NCBI RefSeq assembly: GCF_004349085.1
Contig: NZ_SMFM01000002.1
Coordinates: 798,012 to 862,011, forward strand
Reading direction: 5' to 3'
Length of the DNA: 64,000 nt
Source of the DNA: Flavobacterium caseinilyticum
Lineage (GTDB): Bacteria; Bacteroidota; Bacteroidia; Flavobacteriales; Flavobacteriaceae
Numbering within the stretch: the stretch's first letter is position 1; every line of letters starts with the position of its first letter. The position numbers and the translations under genes were made by a program. The notes beneath the pieces are model-generated. The model had not been told where the DNA came from and ran no database searches. It saw only the letters and a list, made by a program, of their open reading frames with translations. This document shows positions 9,993 to 18,852 of the stretch, piece after piece.

Positions 9993-10604
9993 ATGATAAG
10001 TATAATCACAGGAGACATTATTAACTCGAGAAAACTACCTTCTGCAATATGGATTGACGGTTTAAAAGAATTGTTTAATACCAAAGGTAAAAACCCGAAT
10101 GAATGGGAAATTTATCGCGGAGACGAATTTCAAATAGAAATTACAAATCCTGAAGAAGCATTGCTCACAGCTTTGCAAATTAAATCGTATCTGAAAACGC
10201 TAAAACTCGATGCAAGAATGAGTATTGGTTTTGGTCATAAAACCTATTCAGCAACAAAAATTTCAGAAAGTAACGGAACTGCATTCGTTAGATCGGGAGA
10301 ACTTTTTGAAACTCTAAAAAAACTAAAAACTACTTTAGCCATCAATTCCGGCAACAGTGATTTAGATACTGAAATAAATTTAATGTTACGTTTAGGATTA
10401 ACTTTTATGGATAATTGGCTGGTACAATCGGCTGAATTTGTTTTAATTTCCATAGATAACAAATCGCTTTCTCAAGAAGAAATAGGTGTAAAACTAGGAA
10501 TTAATCAAGCCGCTGTAAGTCGTAGACGAAAACGAGCGCAGTTTGATTTGATTCTTGACTTAGACAATCATTTCCGAAAAAAAATTAAAAACCTCGGTGT
10601 ATGA
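9993..10604 (+). CDS. SatD-like protein with C-terminal helix-turn-helix
   Basis: A 203-residue protein of the SatD family, named from the streptococcal sat (secretion and acid tolerance) locus. The N-terminal MISIITGDIINSRKL and the IYRGDEFQIE segment resemble a nucleotide-cyclase-like fold (GDxxxS...RGDxFQ). Residues about 150-185 (SQEEIGVKLGINQAAVSRR) form a convincing helix-turn-helix, so it may bind DNA. Its stop overlaps the next start by four bases (ATGA). The repeated operator-like sites just upstream suggest autoregulation. Biochemical function is not established. Confidence 0.75.
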   Translation: MISIITGDIINSRKLPSAIWIDGLKELFNTKGKNPNEWEIYRGDEFQIEITNPEEALLTALQIKSYLKTLKLDARMSIGFGHKTYSATKISESNGTAFVRSGELFETLKKLKTTLAINSGNSDLDTEINLMLRLGLTFMDNWLVQSAEFVLISIDNKSLSQEEIGVKLGINQAAVSRRRKRAQFDLILDLDNHFRKKIKNLGV

Positions 10605-11311
10605 TTATTTTTGTAAAACTACTTTTGGCACATTTACTTGGTGATTTTTTGTTACAACCTACATCTTGGGTTTTAGATAAAGAAAACAAGAAACACAAAA
10701 GTATTTACCTATATATCCACACGATCATTCATTTTTTTCTAGCTTGGATTTTAATTGGAAATACTTATTTTGTTTGGTATGCAGTTGCGCTGGCGATAAC
10801 ACATGGAGGAATTGATTTGATGAAATTACACTTTCAAAAAAACAAAACAAAACGTAATTGGTTTATAATTGACCAACTTTTACATCTTATCGCGCTGATA
10901 GCAATCACACTATTTTACATTAACAAACGTGTTGATTTCACGGCATTCGACAACAAATTTTGGATCTATGCAACCGGAATATTATTACTAACACAACCTA
11001 CTTCGATACTGATAAAAAATATCATTTCGATTTGGACTCCTGAAAACAAAAAAAATGACGATTCTCTATCCAATGCTGGAAATTACATTGGAATATTAGA
11101 ACGGTTATTTGTTTTTTATTTTGTCATTACGGGCCATTTTGAAGCCATTGGTTTTCTATTGGCTGCAAAATCTATCTTCCGTTTTGGTGATTTAAAAGAA
11201 GCCAAGGACCGAAAACTTACTGAATATGTTCTTATCGGAACTTTATTAAGTTTTGGAATTGCTTTACTGACAGGGCTTTTGGTACAATATGGAATATTAC
11301 AATCTTTCTAA
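10601..11311 (+). CDS. DUF3307 family integral membrane protein
   Basis: A 236-residue membrane protein whose N-terminus ([20 protein letters not shown]) is typical of DUF3307. [10 protein letters not shown] and a GGID segment follow, and about six hydrophobic helices are visible. DUF3307 proteins are often encoded next to or fused with SatD-like proteins, as here with a four-base overlap. The pair is presumably one functional unit: a cytosolic sensor or regulator plus a membrane partner. The 3' end overlaps the convergent pyrD by 15 bases. Confidence 0.8.
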   Translation: MIIFVKLLLAHLLGDFLLQPTSWVLDKENKKHKSIYLYIHTIIHFFLAWILIGNTYFVWYAVALAITHGGIDLMKLHFQKNKTKRNWFIIDQLLHLIALIAITLFYINKRVDFTAFDNKFWIYATGILLLTQPTSILIKNIISIWTPENKKNDDSLSNAGNYIGILERLFVFYFVITGHFEAIGFLLAAKSIFRFGDLKEAKDRKLTEYVLIGTLLSFGIALLTGLLVQYGILQSF

Positions 11312-12316
11312 AATTTTCTTATTTATGGCTTTCACCAAGGCTGGTCCCTCGTAAATAAAACCGGTGTACAACTGCACTAAATTCGCTCCGGCATCCAATT
11401 TCTCTATCGCATCTTCGGCTGAATGAATTCCTCCCACTCCAATAATTGGAAAAGCTTTATTACTTTTTTCAGCCAAAAACCGAATAACTTCTGTAGAACG
11501 TTTTGCCAATGGTTTTCCTGAAAGTCCGCCCATTTCGACTTTATTTTCAGATTGCAAACCTTCACGGGAAATCGTGGTATTGGTAGCAATAACTCCTGCG
11601 ATTTTTGTTTCTTTTACAATATCAATAATATCCAGCAATTGCTCATCCGTTAAATCAGGAGCAATTTTTAATAAAATTGGCTTTTGCTTTAGCTTAGCCA
11701 AATTCTTATTTTGTAGCGTTTGCAACAATTGCGTCAATGGCTCTTTATCTTGCAAAGCACGCAGGTTTGGCGTGTTTGGTGAACTTACATTAACCACAAA
11801 ATAGTCAACATAATCGTACAAAGCATCAAAACATATTTCGTAATCTGAGGTCGCTTCTTCGTTTGGCGTCAATTTGTTTTTTCCAATATTTCCGCCTATC
11901 AGCACATCTTTATTTTCTTTTAATCGTTCCACAGCTGCCTCAACTCCGCCGTTGTTAAATCCCATTCTGTTGATGATAGCGCTATCTTCTTTTAGACGAA
12001 ACAATCGTTTTTTGGGATTTCCTTCCTGACCTTTTGGCGTAAGGGTTCCTATTTCGATAAAACCAAAACCAAAATTAGACAACTCTTTATACAACTTGGC
12101 GTCTTTATCAAAACCTGCGGCAAGTCCTACCGGATTTTTAAACTTCAATCCAAAGACTTCGGTTTCTAATCTGGGATCGTTGACTTCATAAAGCGATTTA
12201 AAAAGAGAAGAAAATCCCGGAATTCTAGACAAAAATCGGATCAATGAAAAAGTAAAATAATGCACTTTTTCAGGATCAAAGAAAAAAAGGATGGGACGTA
12301 GAAGTAATTTGTACAT
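11297..12316 (-). CDS. pyrD: Dihydroorotate dehydrogenase (quinone), class 2
   Basis: A 339-residue FMN enzyme that oxidises dihydroorotate to orotate with quinone. The N-terminal amphipathic extension ([16 protein letters not shown]) marks the membrane-associated class 2 type. [32 protein letters not shown] and NRMGFNN are conserved. [12 protein letters not shown] contains the catalytic Ser, and the C-terminal [11 protein letters not shown] and [13 protein letters not shown] bind FMN phosphate. It stands alone and is transcribed convergently with the SatD-like operon, overlapping its end by 15 bases. Confidence 0.96.
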   Translation of the reverse strand: MYKLLLRPILFFFDPEKVHYFTFSLIRFLSRIPGFSSLFKSLYEVNDPRLETEVFGLKFKNPVGLAAGFDKDAKLYKELSNFGFGFIEIGTLTPKGQEGNPKKRLFRLKEDSAIINRMGFNNGGVEAAVERLKENKDVLIGGNIGKNKLTPNEEATSDYEICFDALYDYVDYFVVNVSSPNTPNLRALQDKEPLTQLLQTLQNKNLAKLKQKPILLKIAPDLTDEQLLDIIDIVKETKIAGVIATNTTISREGLQSENKVEMGGLSGKPLAKRSTEVIRFLAEKSNKAFPIIGVGGIHSAEDAIEKLDAGANLVQLYTGFIYEGPALVKAINKKILERL

Positions 12317-12570
12317 GAGTGTGTTGTTGTGTTGTGCAAAAATAGAATTATCTAACCGAAAAATAAATATTTAGAAAATAATTTACAAAATCATTTTTCA
12401 CAAGTAAAAAGTGCTTACGACTGCAATTCCTTTGGCTATAGCCAAAAAAAAATCGTCTAAGAATATTGCATTTATTTGTTCCACAATGCCACAATTAAAG
12501 CTGAAATGCCTTAAACTAACATTGGCACAGCTATAACAGATTCCAAACTTTAAATTAAACTCTTGATACA

Positions 12571-13095
12571 ATGAAAATTACAACAACTTTATTACTGTTC
12601 TTTACATTTCAACTATTTTTTGTACAAACGGTAGAAAACGACACTATAAAAGTAGCTACTGTAACTACTGTGAAAACCATAAGTGATACTATTAAAGTGG
12701 CTGCATCTCCAACCTTGATATCCGATAAACAGAACGAAGATACAAAATCTTAGAATAACAAACTCAAAGCTGAGAAAAGAGCTCTAAAACAAGTTCAGCG
12801 TTTGGAGAAGGAGAAAAAAGAATTCGCAAAAAAGCAAAAACGTTTCGAAAAGCAGCAAGATAAAATTGCTTCAAATGAAAATTCTGTTGCTAAGTTGAAA
12901 GGACAACTTGCAAAAGAAAAACAAAATTTTTCACAACAATCAGCAAGATTAGAATCCAAAAAAGTCAGAGGAAAACTCTCATCTATGAGCACCGAAAAGG
13001 AAAATATAAAAATCAGTAGGCAACAAATCAAAATCAACAAACTGGAAGAAAATCTTGAGAAAGCAGAAAAAAAATTAAATAAAGCCAGAGACTAA
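12571..13095 (+). pseudogene. Secreted coiled-coil protein gene interrupted by an in-frame TAG
   Basis: The first segment (12571-12753) encodes a signal peptide (MKITTTLLLFFTFQLFF) and a Thr/Val-rich region, then stops at TAG (12751-12753). Reading past that stop stays in the same frame without interruption to TAA at 13093-13095. The downstream part is a highly charged Lys/Glu/Gln coiled coil. A single base change (for example AAG to TAG) would explain the break. The whole unit would be about 174 residues and is followed by a strong terminator, as expected for one gene. The downstream part could also start at ATG 12802 but would then lack a signal peptide. Alternatives are nonsense-codon suppression or a sequencing error. 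Confidence 0.65.
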
Positions 13096-13100
13096 ATTTC

Positions 13101-13124
13101 AACCACCTTCGGGTGGTTTTTTTT
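13101..13124 (+). terminator. Rho-independent terminator after the coiled-coil pseudogene
   Basis: AACCACC, TTCG loop, GGGTGGTT, then eight T residues. It is a compact tetraloop hairpin directly after the stop at 13095. Confidence 0.85.
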
Positions 13125-13249
13125 ATGATAAAAACAGCTAATTTTAATAGTAAGAAAACCTGTCAGTATCTTTGTTTTCGAGATTCAAAAAATTGAGATA
13201 AACAAAATTTTGTTATCGTTTTACTTCAAAATGCTCCTGAAAAAATGAT

Positions 13250-13257
13250 TATATTTG
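13250..13257 (+). promoter_or_regulatory. pepT -7 promoter element
   Basis: TATATTTG matches TAnnTTTG and lies 17 bases before the pepT ATG. No well-spaced TTG is visible upstream, so only the -7 box is supported. Confidence 0.4.
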
Positions 13258-13273
13258 CATAAAACAAAGAAAT

Positions 13274-14527
13274 ATGCAACATATTATAGATCGTTTCATC
13301 AGTTATGTAATTATAGACACGGAATCTGATCCGAATTCAGAAACTACTCCAAGCACACAAAAACAATGGGTTTTAGCCAATAAACTGGTTGAAGAATTAA
13401 AAGCTATTGGTATGCAGGATGTAACAATAGATGACAAATCATATATCATGGCGACCTTGCCTAGTAATGTAGATTATGATGTACCAACCATTGGATTTAT
13501 TTCTCACTTTGACACTTCACCGGATTTTTGTGGTGCGAATGTGAAACCTCAGATTATCCGAGATTATGATGGGAAAGACATTGTATTAAATGCCGCCAAA
13601 AATATAATATTATCACCCAATTATTTCAAAGATCTGTTGCAATACAAAGGGCAAACACTAATCACCACAGATGGAACAACCTTATTAGGAGCGGACGACA
13701 AAGCTGGAATCACAGAGATTGTTACCGCCATGGAATTTTTAATAAATACCCCCGAAATCAAACACGGAAAAATCAGAGTTGGTTTTACACCTGATGAAGA
13801 AATTGGCCGCGGTGCGCACCATTTTGATGTAGAGAAATTTGGAGCAGATTGGGCATACACAATGGACGGAAGCCAAGTAGGAGAATTAGAATATGAAAAT
13901 TTTAATGCAGCAGGCGCCAAAATTACTTTCAAAGGTAAAAGCGTGCATCCCGGATATGCCAAAGGCAAAATGATTAATTCAATGTTGATTGCCAATGATT
14001 TCATGAATCAACTGCCTTCTGGAGAAACTCCGGAGGAAACAAAAGGATATGAAGGTTTTTTCCATGTGCACCATTTAACCGGAAGTATCGAAGAAACTGT
14101 TTTGGAACTTATTATTCGCGATCATAACAAGAAAAAGTTTGAAAAGCGAAAAAAACTAATCGAGAAAATTGCTCGAAAAATCAATAAGAAATTTGCAAAA
14201 CAATTTGGAGAAGACATTGTAATCACTGAAGTTAAAGATCAATATTACAATATGAAGGAAAAGGTATTACCTGTGAAACATATTGTGGATATTGCCGAAA
14301 AAGCAATGAAAGAACTAGACATTAAACCACTTATAAAACCTATTCGCGGAGGAACTGACGGTTCTCAATTGTCCTATAAAGGATTGCCTTGCCCTAACAT
14401 ATTTGCCGGTGGACATAATTTTCACGGAAAATATGAATATGTTCCAGCTGAAAGCATGCAAAAAGCAGTAGAAGTAATCGTAAAAATTGCAGAGTTGACT
14501 GCGCTGGAAGAATCTGCTAAAAAATAA
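13274..14527 (+). CDS. pepT: Peptidase T (tripeptide aminopeptidase)
   Basis: A 417-residue M20 zinc aminopeptidase that removes the N-terminal residue from tripeptides in the cytosol. The metal-binding motifs are intact: SHFDTSPD with His78 and Asp80, [32 protein letters not shown] and [13 protein letters not shown]. Length matches characterised PepT. A TATATTTG element lies at 13250-13257, 17 bases before the start, implying a short leader. The next gene begins four bases after the stop. Confidence 0.96.
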   Translation: MQHIIDRFISYVIIDTESDPNSETTPSTQKQWVLANKLVEELKAIGMQDVTIDDKSYIMATLPSNVDYDVPTIGFISHFDTSPDFCGANVKPQIIRDYDGKDIVLNAAKNIILSPNYFKDLLQYKGQTLITTDGTTLLGADDKAGITEIVTAMEFLINTPEIKHGKIRVGFTPDEEIGRGAHHFDVEKFGADWAYTMDGSQVGELEYENFNAAGAKITFKGKSVHPGYAKGKMINSMLIANDFMNQLPSGETPEETKGYEGFFHVHHLTGSIEETVLELIIRDHNKKKFEKRKKLIEKIARKINKKFAKQFGEDIVITEVKDQYYNMKEKVLPVKHIVDIAEKAMKELDIKPLIKPIRGGTDGSQLSYKGLPCPNIFAGGHNFHGKYEYVPAESMQKAVEVIVKIAELTALEESAKK

Positions 14528-14531
14528 TACA

Positions 14532-15116
14532 TTGGAATCCTCAAAAGCAACACATACTTGGGATAAAAACAATAGTTGGTCAGAAGAATTAGAATTTCTG
14601 AAATCAATTGTTATTAAAACGGAATTGGTGGAAACGACTAAATGGGGCGGAATTGTTTATGTCCTAAATGGTAAAAATGTAATTGGAATTGGAGGATTTA
14701 AAAATTATTTTACAATCTGGTTTTTCGATGGTGCTTTGCTGCAGGATAAAAAACAGTTATTAGTAAATGCACAAGAAGGCGTTACTAAATCATTGCGACA
14801 ATGGCGTTTTACATCAAAAGAAGAAGTTGATGAAGCGGCAGTACTCGAATATATAAAAGAAGCGATTGAAAATGAAAAGCAAGGAAAAATAAGTAAACCG
14901 GAAAAGAAAACGCCGATTTTATCCGAGTTATTCCAAAAAGAATTAGATGCCAATACAGAATTAGCCAACGCTTTTCACAAATTCTCAGCGTACAAACAAT
15001 ATGAATTTTTAGAGTATATCGAAACTGCAAAACGGGAAGAAACCAAGCGCTCCCGAATTGAAAAGATTATACCAATGATATTAGAAAACATTGGTCTTAA
15101 TGACAAATACCGATAA
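14532..15116 (+). CDS. YdeI/DUF1801-type protein
   Basis: A 194-residue protein with the YdeI/OmdA-like layout. An N-terminal DUF1801-like fold (TKWGGIVYVLNGKNVIGIGG, FTIWFFDGALLQD) is followed by a helical C-terminal part with FHKFSAYKQYEFLEYIETAK, the usual YdeI tail preceding ET(K)xRRI-like residues. The start is TTG at 14532, four bases after pepT stops. No ATG exists near the conserved beginning, so translational coupling with pepT is likely. Function is unknown for most members. Confidence 0.75.
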   Translation: MESSKATHTWDKNNSWSEELEFLKSIVIKTELVETTKWGGIVYVLNGKNVIGIGGFKNYFTIWFFDGALLQDKKQLLVNAQEGVTKSLRQWRFTSKEEVDEAAVLEYIKEAIENEKQGKISKPEKKTPILSELFQKELDANTELANAFHKFSAYKQYEFLEYIETAKREETKRSRIEKIIPMILENIGLNDKYR

Positions 15117-15142
15117 GATCAAGTTTTCGTCCTTAAATAATC

Positions 15143-15181
15143 GCCCCAAATAGTCTAATGCTATTTGGGGCTTTTTTTTTA
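15143..15181 (+). terminator. Rho-independent terminator of the pepT/ydeI-like unit
   Basis: GCCCCAAATAG at 15143-15153 pairs with CTATTTGGGGC at 15161-15171, followed by nine or more T residues. Confidence 0.9.
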
Positions 15182-15612
15182 TTTAAAACCAATGAAAACA
15201 TGGCATATAAGTGGCAAGAAAGATATATTGTCACAATTGTTAAAAAGAGTTTTTTTCACAGATTGGAAGGATTAAAAAGATTTTTTAAACTACGGACGAA
15301 TTAATCTGTGAAATCTGTGGCAAAGAAATTTTAGAGTTTTCTAAAAATAATAAATTAAATTTTAGCCATCATTTACCTTTTCAATTATTTATCAATAATG
15401 CGGTTGAATTGGTTATCAAAACTCAAACTTTAGATCTGATTCATTTACTTGCTAATTATGGGTTTCTATAAACTTCATTCAATTTACTGAAAACCTTAAC
15501 ATTAGACAATAGATTAAATCACTATATTTACTTACAATAAAATTACAATTTAGTAACATCCGAAGAATAATTGTCTTTAATAAAACTGAAACTGACACAA
15601 ACAACATAAATT
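15182..15612. other. Gene-free stretch with a palindromic repeat
   Basis: CACAGATT at 15257-15264 faces AATCTGTG at 15303-15310, and AATCTGTG is repeated at 15312-15319. This gives an imperfect palindrome of about 60 bases, with an AT-rich direct motif in the arm. Such sequences resemble dispersed palindromic repeats of flavobacterial genomes. A frame open for about 60 codons runs to TAA near 15471 but has no start codon. I see no gene here. Confidence 0.45.
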
Positions 15613-16071
15613 ATGATACAAAAAAAAGAAGAGGATACGAAACAACCGTCTCCAGCAAAACCTGAAGTTGAAAAACCAATCCGAACCAGAAAACCAAAAA
15701 TTATTAACCCTAAATTGGTACCTGCTGAAATTATCGAACCTGAAAATGATGCAATTGTAACTGAAATCATTGAAGAAACTATAACTATTTCGGTTGAAGG
15801 CGAAGAAGATACTGATGATGTTGCTTCTGATAAAAAGAGTAGTAAAAAAATCACTAAAAAGAAGTTAAATATGAAAGATAAAGACAAGAAAAAGGCAAAA
15901 AAAGCTGACGCAAAAGAGAAAGCAAAACAAAAAGCGAAAGCAAAAGCCAAAAAGGCGAAAAAAGCTAAAAAAGACAAAGCCAAAAAAGCAAAAGTAAAAG
16001 CGAAGATTAAAGCTAAAAAAGCCAAAGCAAAATCTAAAAAAGCGAAGAAGAATAAAAAGAATAAAAAATAA
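15613..16071 (+). CDS. Histone H1-like lysine/alanine-rich protein
   Basis: A 152-residue protein. Residues 1 to about 70 are acidic and Pro-rich. Residues about 75-152 are almost entirely Lys and Ala with K-A-K-K spacing, the composition of bacterial histone H1-like tails that bind DNA or nucleic acid without a fold. The opposite strand is also open because of this composition but encodes only a low-complexity Phe/Ala sequence. The plus-strand frame is favoured by its ATG placement and the terminator immediately downstream. The role as a nucleoid or ribosome-associated protein is inference. Confidence 0.65.
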   Translation: MIQKKEEDTKQPSPAKPEVEKPIRTRKPKIINPKLVPAEIIEPENDAIVTEIIEETITISVEGEEDTDDVASDKKSSKKITKKKLNMKDKDKKKAKKADAKEKAKQKAKAKAKKAKKAKKDKAKKAKVKAKIKAKKAKAKSKKAKKNKKNKK

Positions 16072-16088
16072 TCTGATTATTTTTATCC

Positions 16089-16126
16089 AAAAAAAAGTCC
16101 CAATCTGATTAGATTGGGACTTTTTA
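16089..16126. terminator. Bidirectional terminator between the H1-like gene and yajC
   Basis: AAAAAGTCCCAATCT pairs with AGATTGGGACTTTTT around a GATT loop. The A- and T-runs on the two sides let it serve both convergent genes. Confidence 0.85.
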
Positions 16127-16143
16127 ATTCATGAAAGCGAGAA

Positions 16144-16416
16144 TTATTTTTTGTTCAAAACTGCACTCATTTCCATAGAAATAGCAGAACGCTCCATTTT
16201 CAATTTTCCTGACATCGTTTCAACAATAACTGTTGTGTCCGCAAGCTCAGAAACTTTTCCGTGAAGACCGCTTTTAGTGATGATTTTATCACCAACTTTT
16301 AAACTGCTTTCAAATTCCTTTTCATTTTTTGCTCTTTTTTGTTGCGGTCTGATCATAAAGAAATAGATCACCACAAACATTAATATAAACGGTGCAAATT
16401 GAGTTAATTGTTCCAT
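16144..16416 (-). CDS. yajC: Preprotein translocase subunit YajC
   Basis: A 90-residue single-span membrane protein, accessory to SecDF-YajC. The N-terminal helix (FAPFILMFVVIYFFMIRPQQ) followed by KRAKNEKEFESSLKVGDKII and SGLHGKVSEL is the standard YajC layout. It lies 30 bases downstream of nusB on the same strand, a common Bacteroidota arrangement, and probably shares its transcript. Confidence 0.95.
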   Translation of the reverse strand: MEQLTQFAPFILMFVVIYFFMIRPQQKRAKNEKEFESSLKVGDKIITKSGLHGKVSELADTTVIVETMSGKLKMERSAISMEMSAVLNKK

Positions 16417-16446
16417 AATTTTAATTCTCTTTTAATTTATTAATTA

Positions 16447-17391
16447 TTACATTAGGCCACGACCGGCTTTTATAATTCTTTTGTTAGTTTGAAGTTCTTT
16501 TACTAAATTATCTAAAATCCCATTGATAAAAATACTACTTTTTGGCGTAGAATATTCTTTAGCAACCTCTAAATATTCATTAAGTGTTACTTTTACTGGA
16601 ATAGATGGAAATTTTAGGAATTCGCAAATAGCCATTTTGAGGATAATTGTATCTATTTCAGCAATCCTTTCGCTGTCCCAGTTCGGTGTTTTATCTACAT
16701 ATTCCTTGGCTAATTCATTTTCGTTAAGAACCGTTTTTCGGAACAAATCTTTAACAAAATCCCTGTCCTCATTGTCTTTGAACAATTTTGGCACTCTGAA
16801 ATTATCATCTTCACCCGATTTAATCGCTTTCAACTGCTTGATGATATGCGTATTTACCAACGGAATATCATCTACCCAAGTCAACTTATCATCTTCCAGA
16901 TAGTCATATAATTTTTCGTTAGGAACAATTACATCCATGAATAAATCCGCGATGAACTGTCGGTCTTCCTCAAAAGTATTGACTGCATTACTCATGTAAT
17001 CCGCATACAATTTGCTGCGCTTTATATCATTCAAAAGCAATAAAATATAATCATCGTTTAACGTCCAATTATTGATTTTACGATTTTCCAGTGCAATACT
17101 TAATGAATTATTTTCGGAAAGAATTTGAAAAATCTTGTTTTTGATGAATTTTTCGTTGGGTTTACGTTCCTCAGGAGTTGCAAGATGTTTCAAACTTGAT
17201 TTGTGCAAAAAGATAGTTTCTGTTTTACAGATTTCAATTAGCGAAGAAATCATTATAAGGTATAAATCTTGAATATTATCGATACTGTAAAAAAGGAATT
17301 TTTCTTCTTTTTCCAGATTATCTGAACCGCTTTGATGCATTGCATAAATGGACTGCATAACTTTAACGCGAATGTGTCTTCTATTTACCAC
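16447..17391 (-). CDS. nusB: Transcription antitermination protein NusB, long form
   Basis: A 314-residue protein. The C-terminal half (from about residue 185) carries the canonical NusB features: FRKTVLNENELAKEYVDKTP, WDSERIAEIDTIILKMAICE, and IPVKVTLNEYLEVAKEYSTP followed by SSIFINGILDNL. The first 160 or so residues are an extension absent from the roughly 140-residue enterobacterial protein, beginning with a NusB-like MVNRRHIRVKVMQSIYAMHQ. This long form is usual in Bacteroidota. NusB with NusE binds boxA in rRNA leaders and promotes processive rRNA transcription. yajC lies 30 bases downstream. Confidence 0.92.
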   Translation of the reverse strand: MVNRRHIRVKVMQSIYAMHQSGSDNLEKEEKFLFYSIDNIQDLYLIMISSLIEICKTETIFLHKSSLKHLATPEERKPNEKFIKNKIFQILSENNSLSIALENRKINNWTLNDDYILLLLNDIKRSKLYADYMSNAVNTFEEDRQFIADLFMDVIVPNEKLYDYLEDDKLTWVDDIPLVNTHIIKQLKAIKSGEDDNFRVPKLFKDNEDRDFVKDLFRKTVLNENELAKEYVDKTPNWDSERIAEIDTIILKMAICEFLKFPSIPVKVTLNEYLEVAKEYSTPKSSIFINGILDNLVKELQTNKRIIKAGRGLM

Positions 17392-17485
17392 CTTGTAAGA
17401 ACTTTTATTAATTAGGGTGCAAAAATAAGTATTTCATTTATTAAAATAAAATATAAAAACGCTTATTTTATAAGTATTCAGCAAT

Positions 17486-17525
17486 CAGTATTTAGTGATG
17501 GGACATAATTTATCACTGAATACTG
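17486..17525. repeat. REP-like palindrome between nusB and leucine dehydrogenase
   Basis: CAGTATTTAGTGAT at 17486-17499 pairs with ATCACTGAATACTG at 17512-17525 (one mismatch) around a 12-base loop. Related CAG(C)TGAGTACTG sequence continues on the right. It lacks a T-run on the plus side. It may be a dispersed palindromic repeat or the 3' hairpin of the leucine dehydrogenase mRNA. Confidence 0.5.
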
Positions 17526-17543
17526 ACAGCTGAGTACTGAAAA

Positions 17544-18650
17544 CTACTTTTTACTGTTTTCTAATTTTCTTTGATTGATTCTATTTTGAGCAATAGTCAA
17601 AGCAGCATGATGGGTTGTCATATTGTTTGCAAGGGCAAAATCAAATATCTCTAATGTTGTGTTGTAAATATTTTCTGTTTTACGCATGATTTCCGCTTTG
17701 TCATAATGCGCTAATTCAGCATAAACATTGATGATTCCACCGGCATTAATCAAGAAATCCGGAGCATAAAGAATGCCTCTTTCCTGTAAAATTGCACCAT
17801 GAACATTCTCATCAGCCAATTGATTATTGGCAGCACCAGCAATTACTTTTGCTTTTATTTTATAAACTGTATTGTCATTTAACGTTGCTCCCATCGCGCA
17901 AGGTGCGTAAATATCAACATCTGCGCTGTATAAATCGTCTCCTCTGAAAATTTCTGCATGGTACTTCGTTCCTACTTCATTCAGTTTTTCTTCATTGATG
18001 TCAGCGATTGTAACGATTGCTCCCTCTTTGGTCAAATAATCAACTAAAGTTTCGCCTACGTGGCCAATTCCTTGAACCAATACTTTTTTGCCACTCAAAA
18101 CATCCGAACCAAATTGTTGTTTTGCAGCCGCTTTCATCCCTAAATATACTCCGTAAGCCGTAACTGGTGATGGATTTCCAGAACCACCTCTCGATTCAGA
18201 AATTCCAGTAACATAAGGTGTCACATCTCTTACGATATCCATATCTGCGGTTTCCATTCCCATATCTTCCGCTGTAATATATCGTCCGCTTAAAGAATGC
18301 ACGAATTCACCAAATTTACGCATCAACTCTGGTGTTTTTTGTGTTTTGGCATCACCAATGATGACTGCTTTACCACCACCAATATTTAATCCTGTAATCG
18401 CTGCTTTAAAAGTCATTCCGCGGGAAAGACGCAAAACATCGTTCAGTGCTTCCCATTCATTCGCGTAATTATACATTCTTGTACCTCCCAAAGCTGGACC
18501 CATTACCGAATTATGAATACCGATAATTGCTTTTAAACCTGTATCTTTGTCGTTGCAAAATACAATTTGTTCGTGATCATCAAATGATAATTGACCAAAA
18601 ACCGGATCCATTTTTTGAAGTTCCTTTCCAGTTGTGAAAGCTGCATTCAT
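17544..18650 (-). CDS. Leucine dehydrogenase (Glu/Leu/Phe/Val dehydrogenase family)
   Basis: A 368-residue NAD-dependent amino-acid dehydrogenase. GPALGGTRMYNY and TGLNIGGGKAVIIGD (the catalytic Lys region) form the N-terminal domain. Asp in TAEDMGMETADMD and the Rossmann part VLVQGIGHVGETLVDYL follow, then CAMGATLNDNTV and GAANNQLAD. Length and the SGNPSPVTAYGVYLGM segment fit leucine/valine rather than glutamate dehydrogenase. It deaminates branched-chain amino acids to 2-oxo acids. A well-formed promoter lies upstream, and the gene is transcribed alone. Confidence 0.9.
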   Translation of the reverse strand: MNAAFTTGKELQKMDPVFGQLSFDDHEQIVFCNDKDTGLKAIIGIHNSVMGPALGGTRMYNYANEWEALNDVLRLSRGMTFKAAITGLNIGGGKAVIIGDAKTQKTPELMRKFGEFVHSLSGRYITAEDMGMETADMDIVRDVTPYVTGISESRGGSGNPSPVTAYGVYLGMKAAAKQQFGSDVLSGKKVLVQGIGHVGETLVDYLTKEGAIVTIADINEEKLNEVGTKYHAEIFRGDDLYSADVDIYAPCAMGATLNDNTVYKIKAKVIAGAANNQLADENVHGAILQERGILYAPDFLINAGGIINVYAELAHYDKAEIMRKTENIYNTTLEIFDFALANNMTTHHAALTIAQNRINQRKLENSKK

Positions 18651-18700
18651 AGTGTAAATTTTTATAGTGATAAAATTATGAATTTGTCAAAAAGACAATT

Positions 18701-18731
18701 CAAATTTACATAAAATATAAATATGCGTCAA
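18701..18731 (-). promoter_or_regulatory. Leucine dehydrogenase promoter
   Basis: On the minus strand, TTG (18731-18729), a 20-base spacer, then TAAATTTG (18708-18701). This matches the Bacteroidota TTG / TAnnTTTG promoter. It lies about 50 bases before the start codon. Confidence 0.65.
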
Positions 18732-18852
18732 CATTTTATTAAAAAATTGTCGATTCATCAATTAAAACAATCAAAAATTTATCATAAAAGGTATTGAAAA
18801 CGCAATTTTATCCTAAAAATAAAATCATTTCAACACAGAATATATTAAAAAA

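Noticed and set aside
12431..12446. Perfect palindrome TTTGGCTATAGCCAAA upstream of the coiled-coil gene
   Set aside because: It could be an operator or terminator, but it is followed by A residues on the plus strand and has no T-run in the direction of pyrD. There is only one copy, so no function can be supported.
15298..15471. Open frame with a CEICG-like start, possibly a zinc-finger remnant
   Set aside because: It has no start codon, and the CEIC(G) residues are produced by the repeated AATCTGTG palindrome arms. This is better explained as a dispersed repeat.
15543..16025. Long open frame on the minus strand opposite the lysine-rich gene
   Set aside because: It encodes only Phe/Ala/Leu repeats that mirror the Lys/Ala codons of the plus strand. 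It has no domain, and its start lies beyond the plausible gene boundary.
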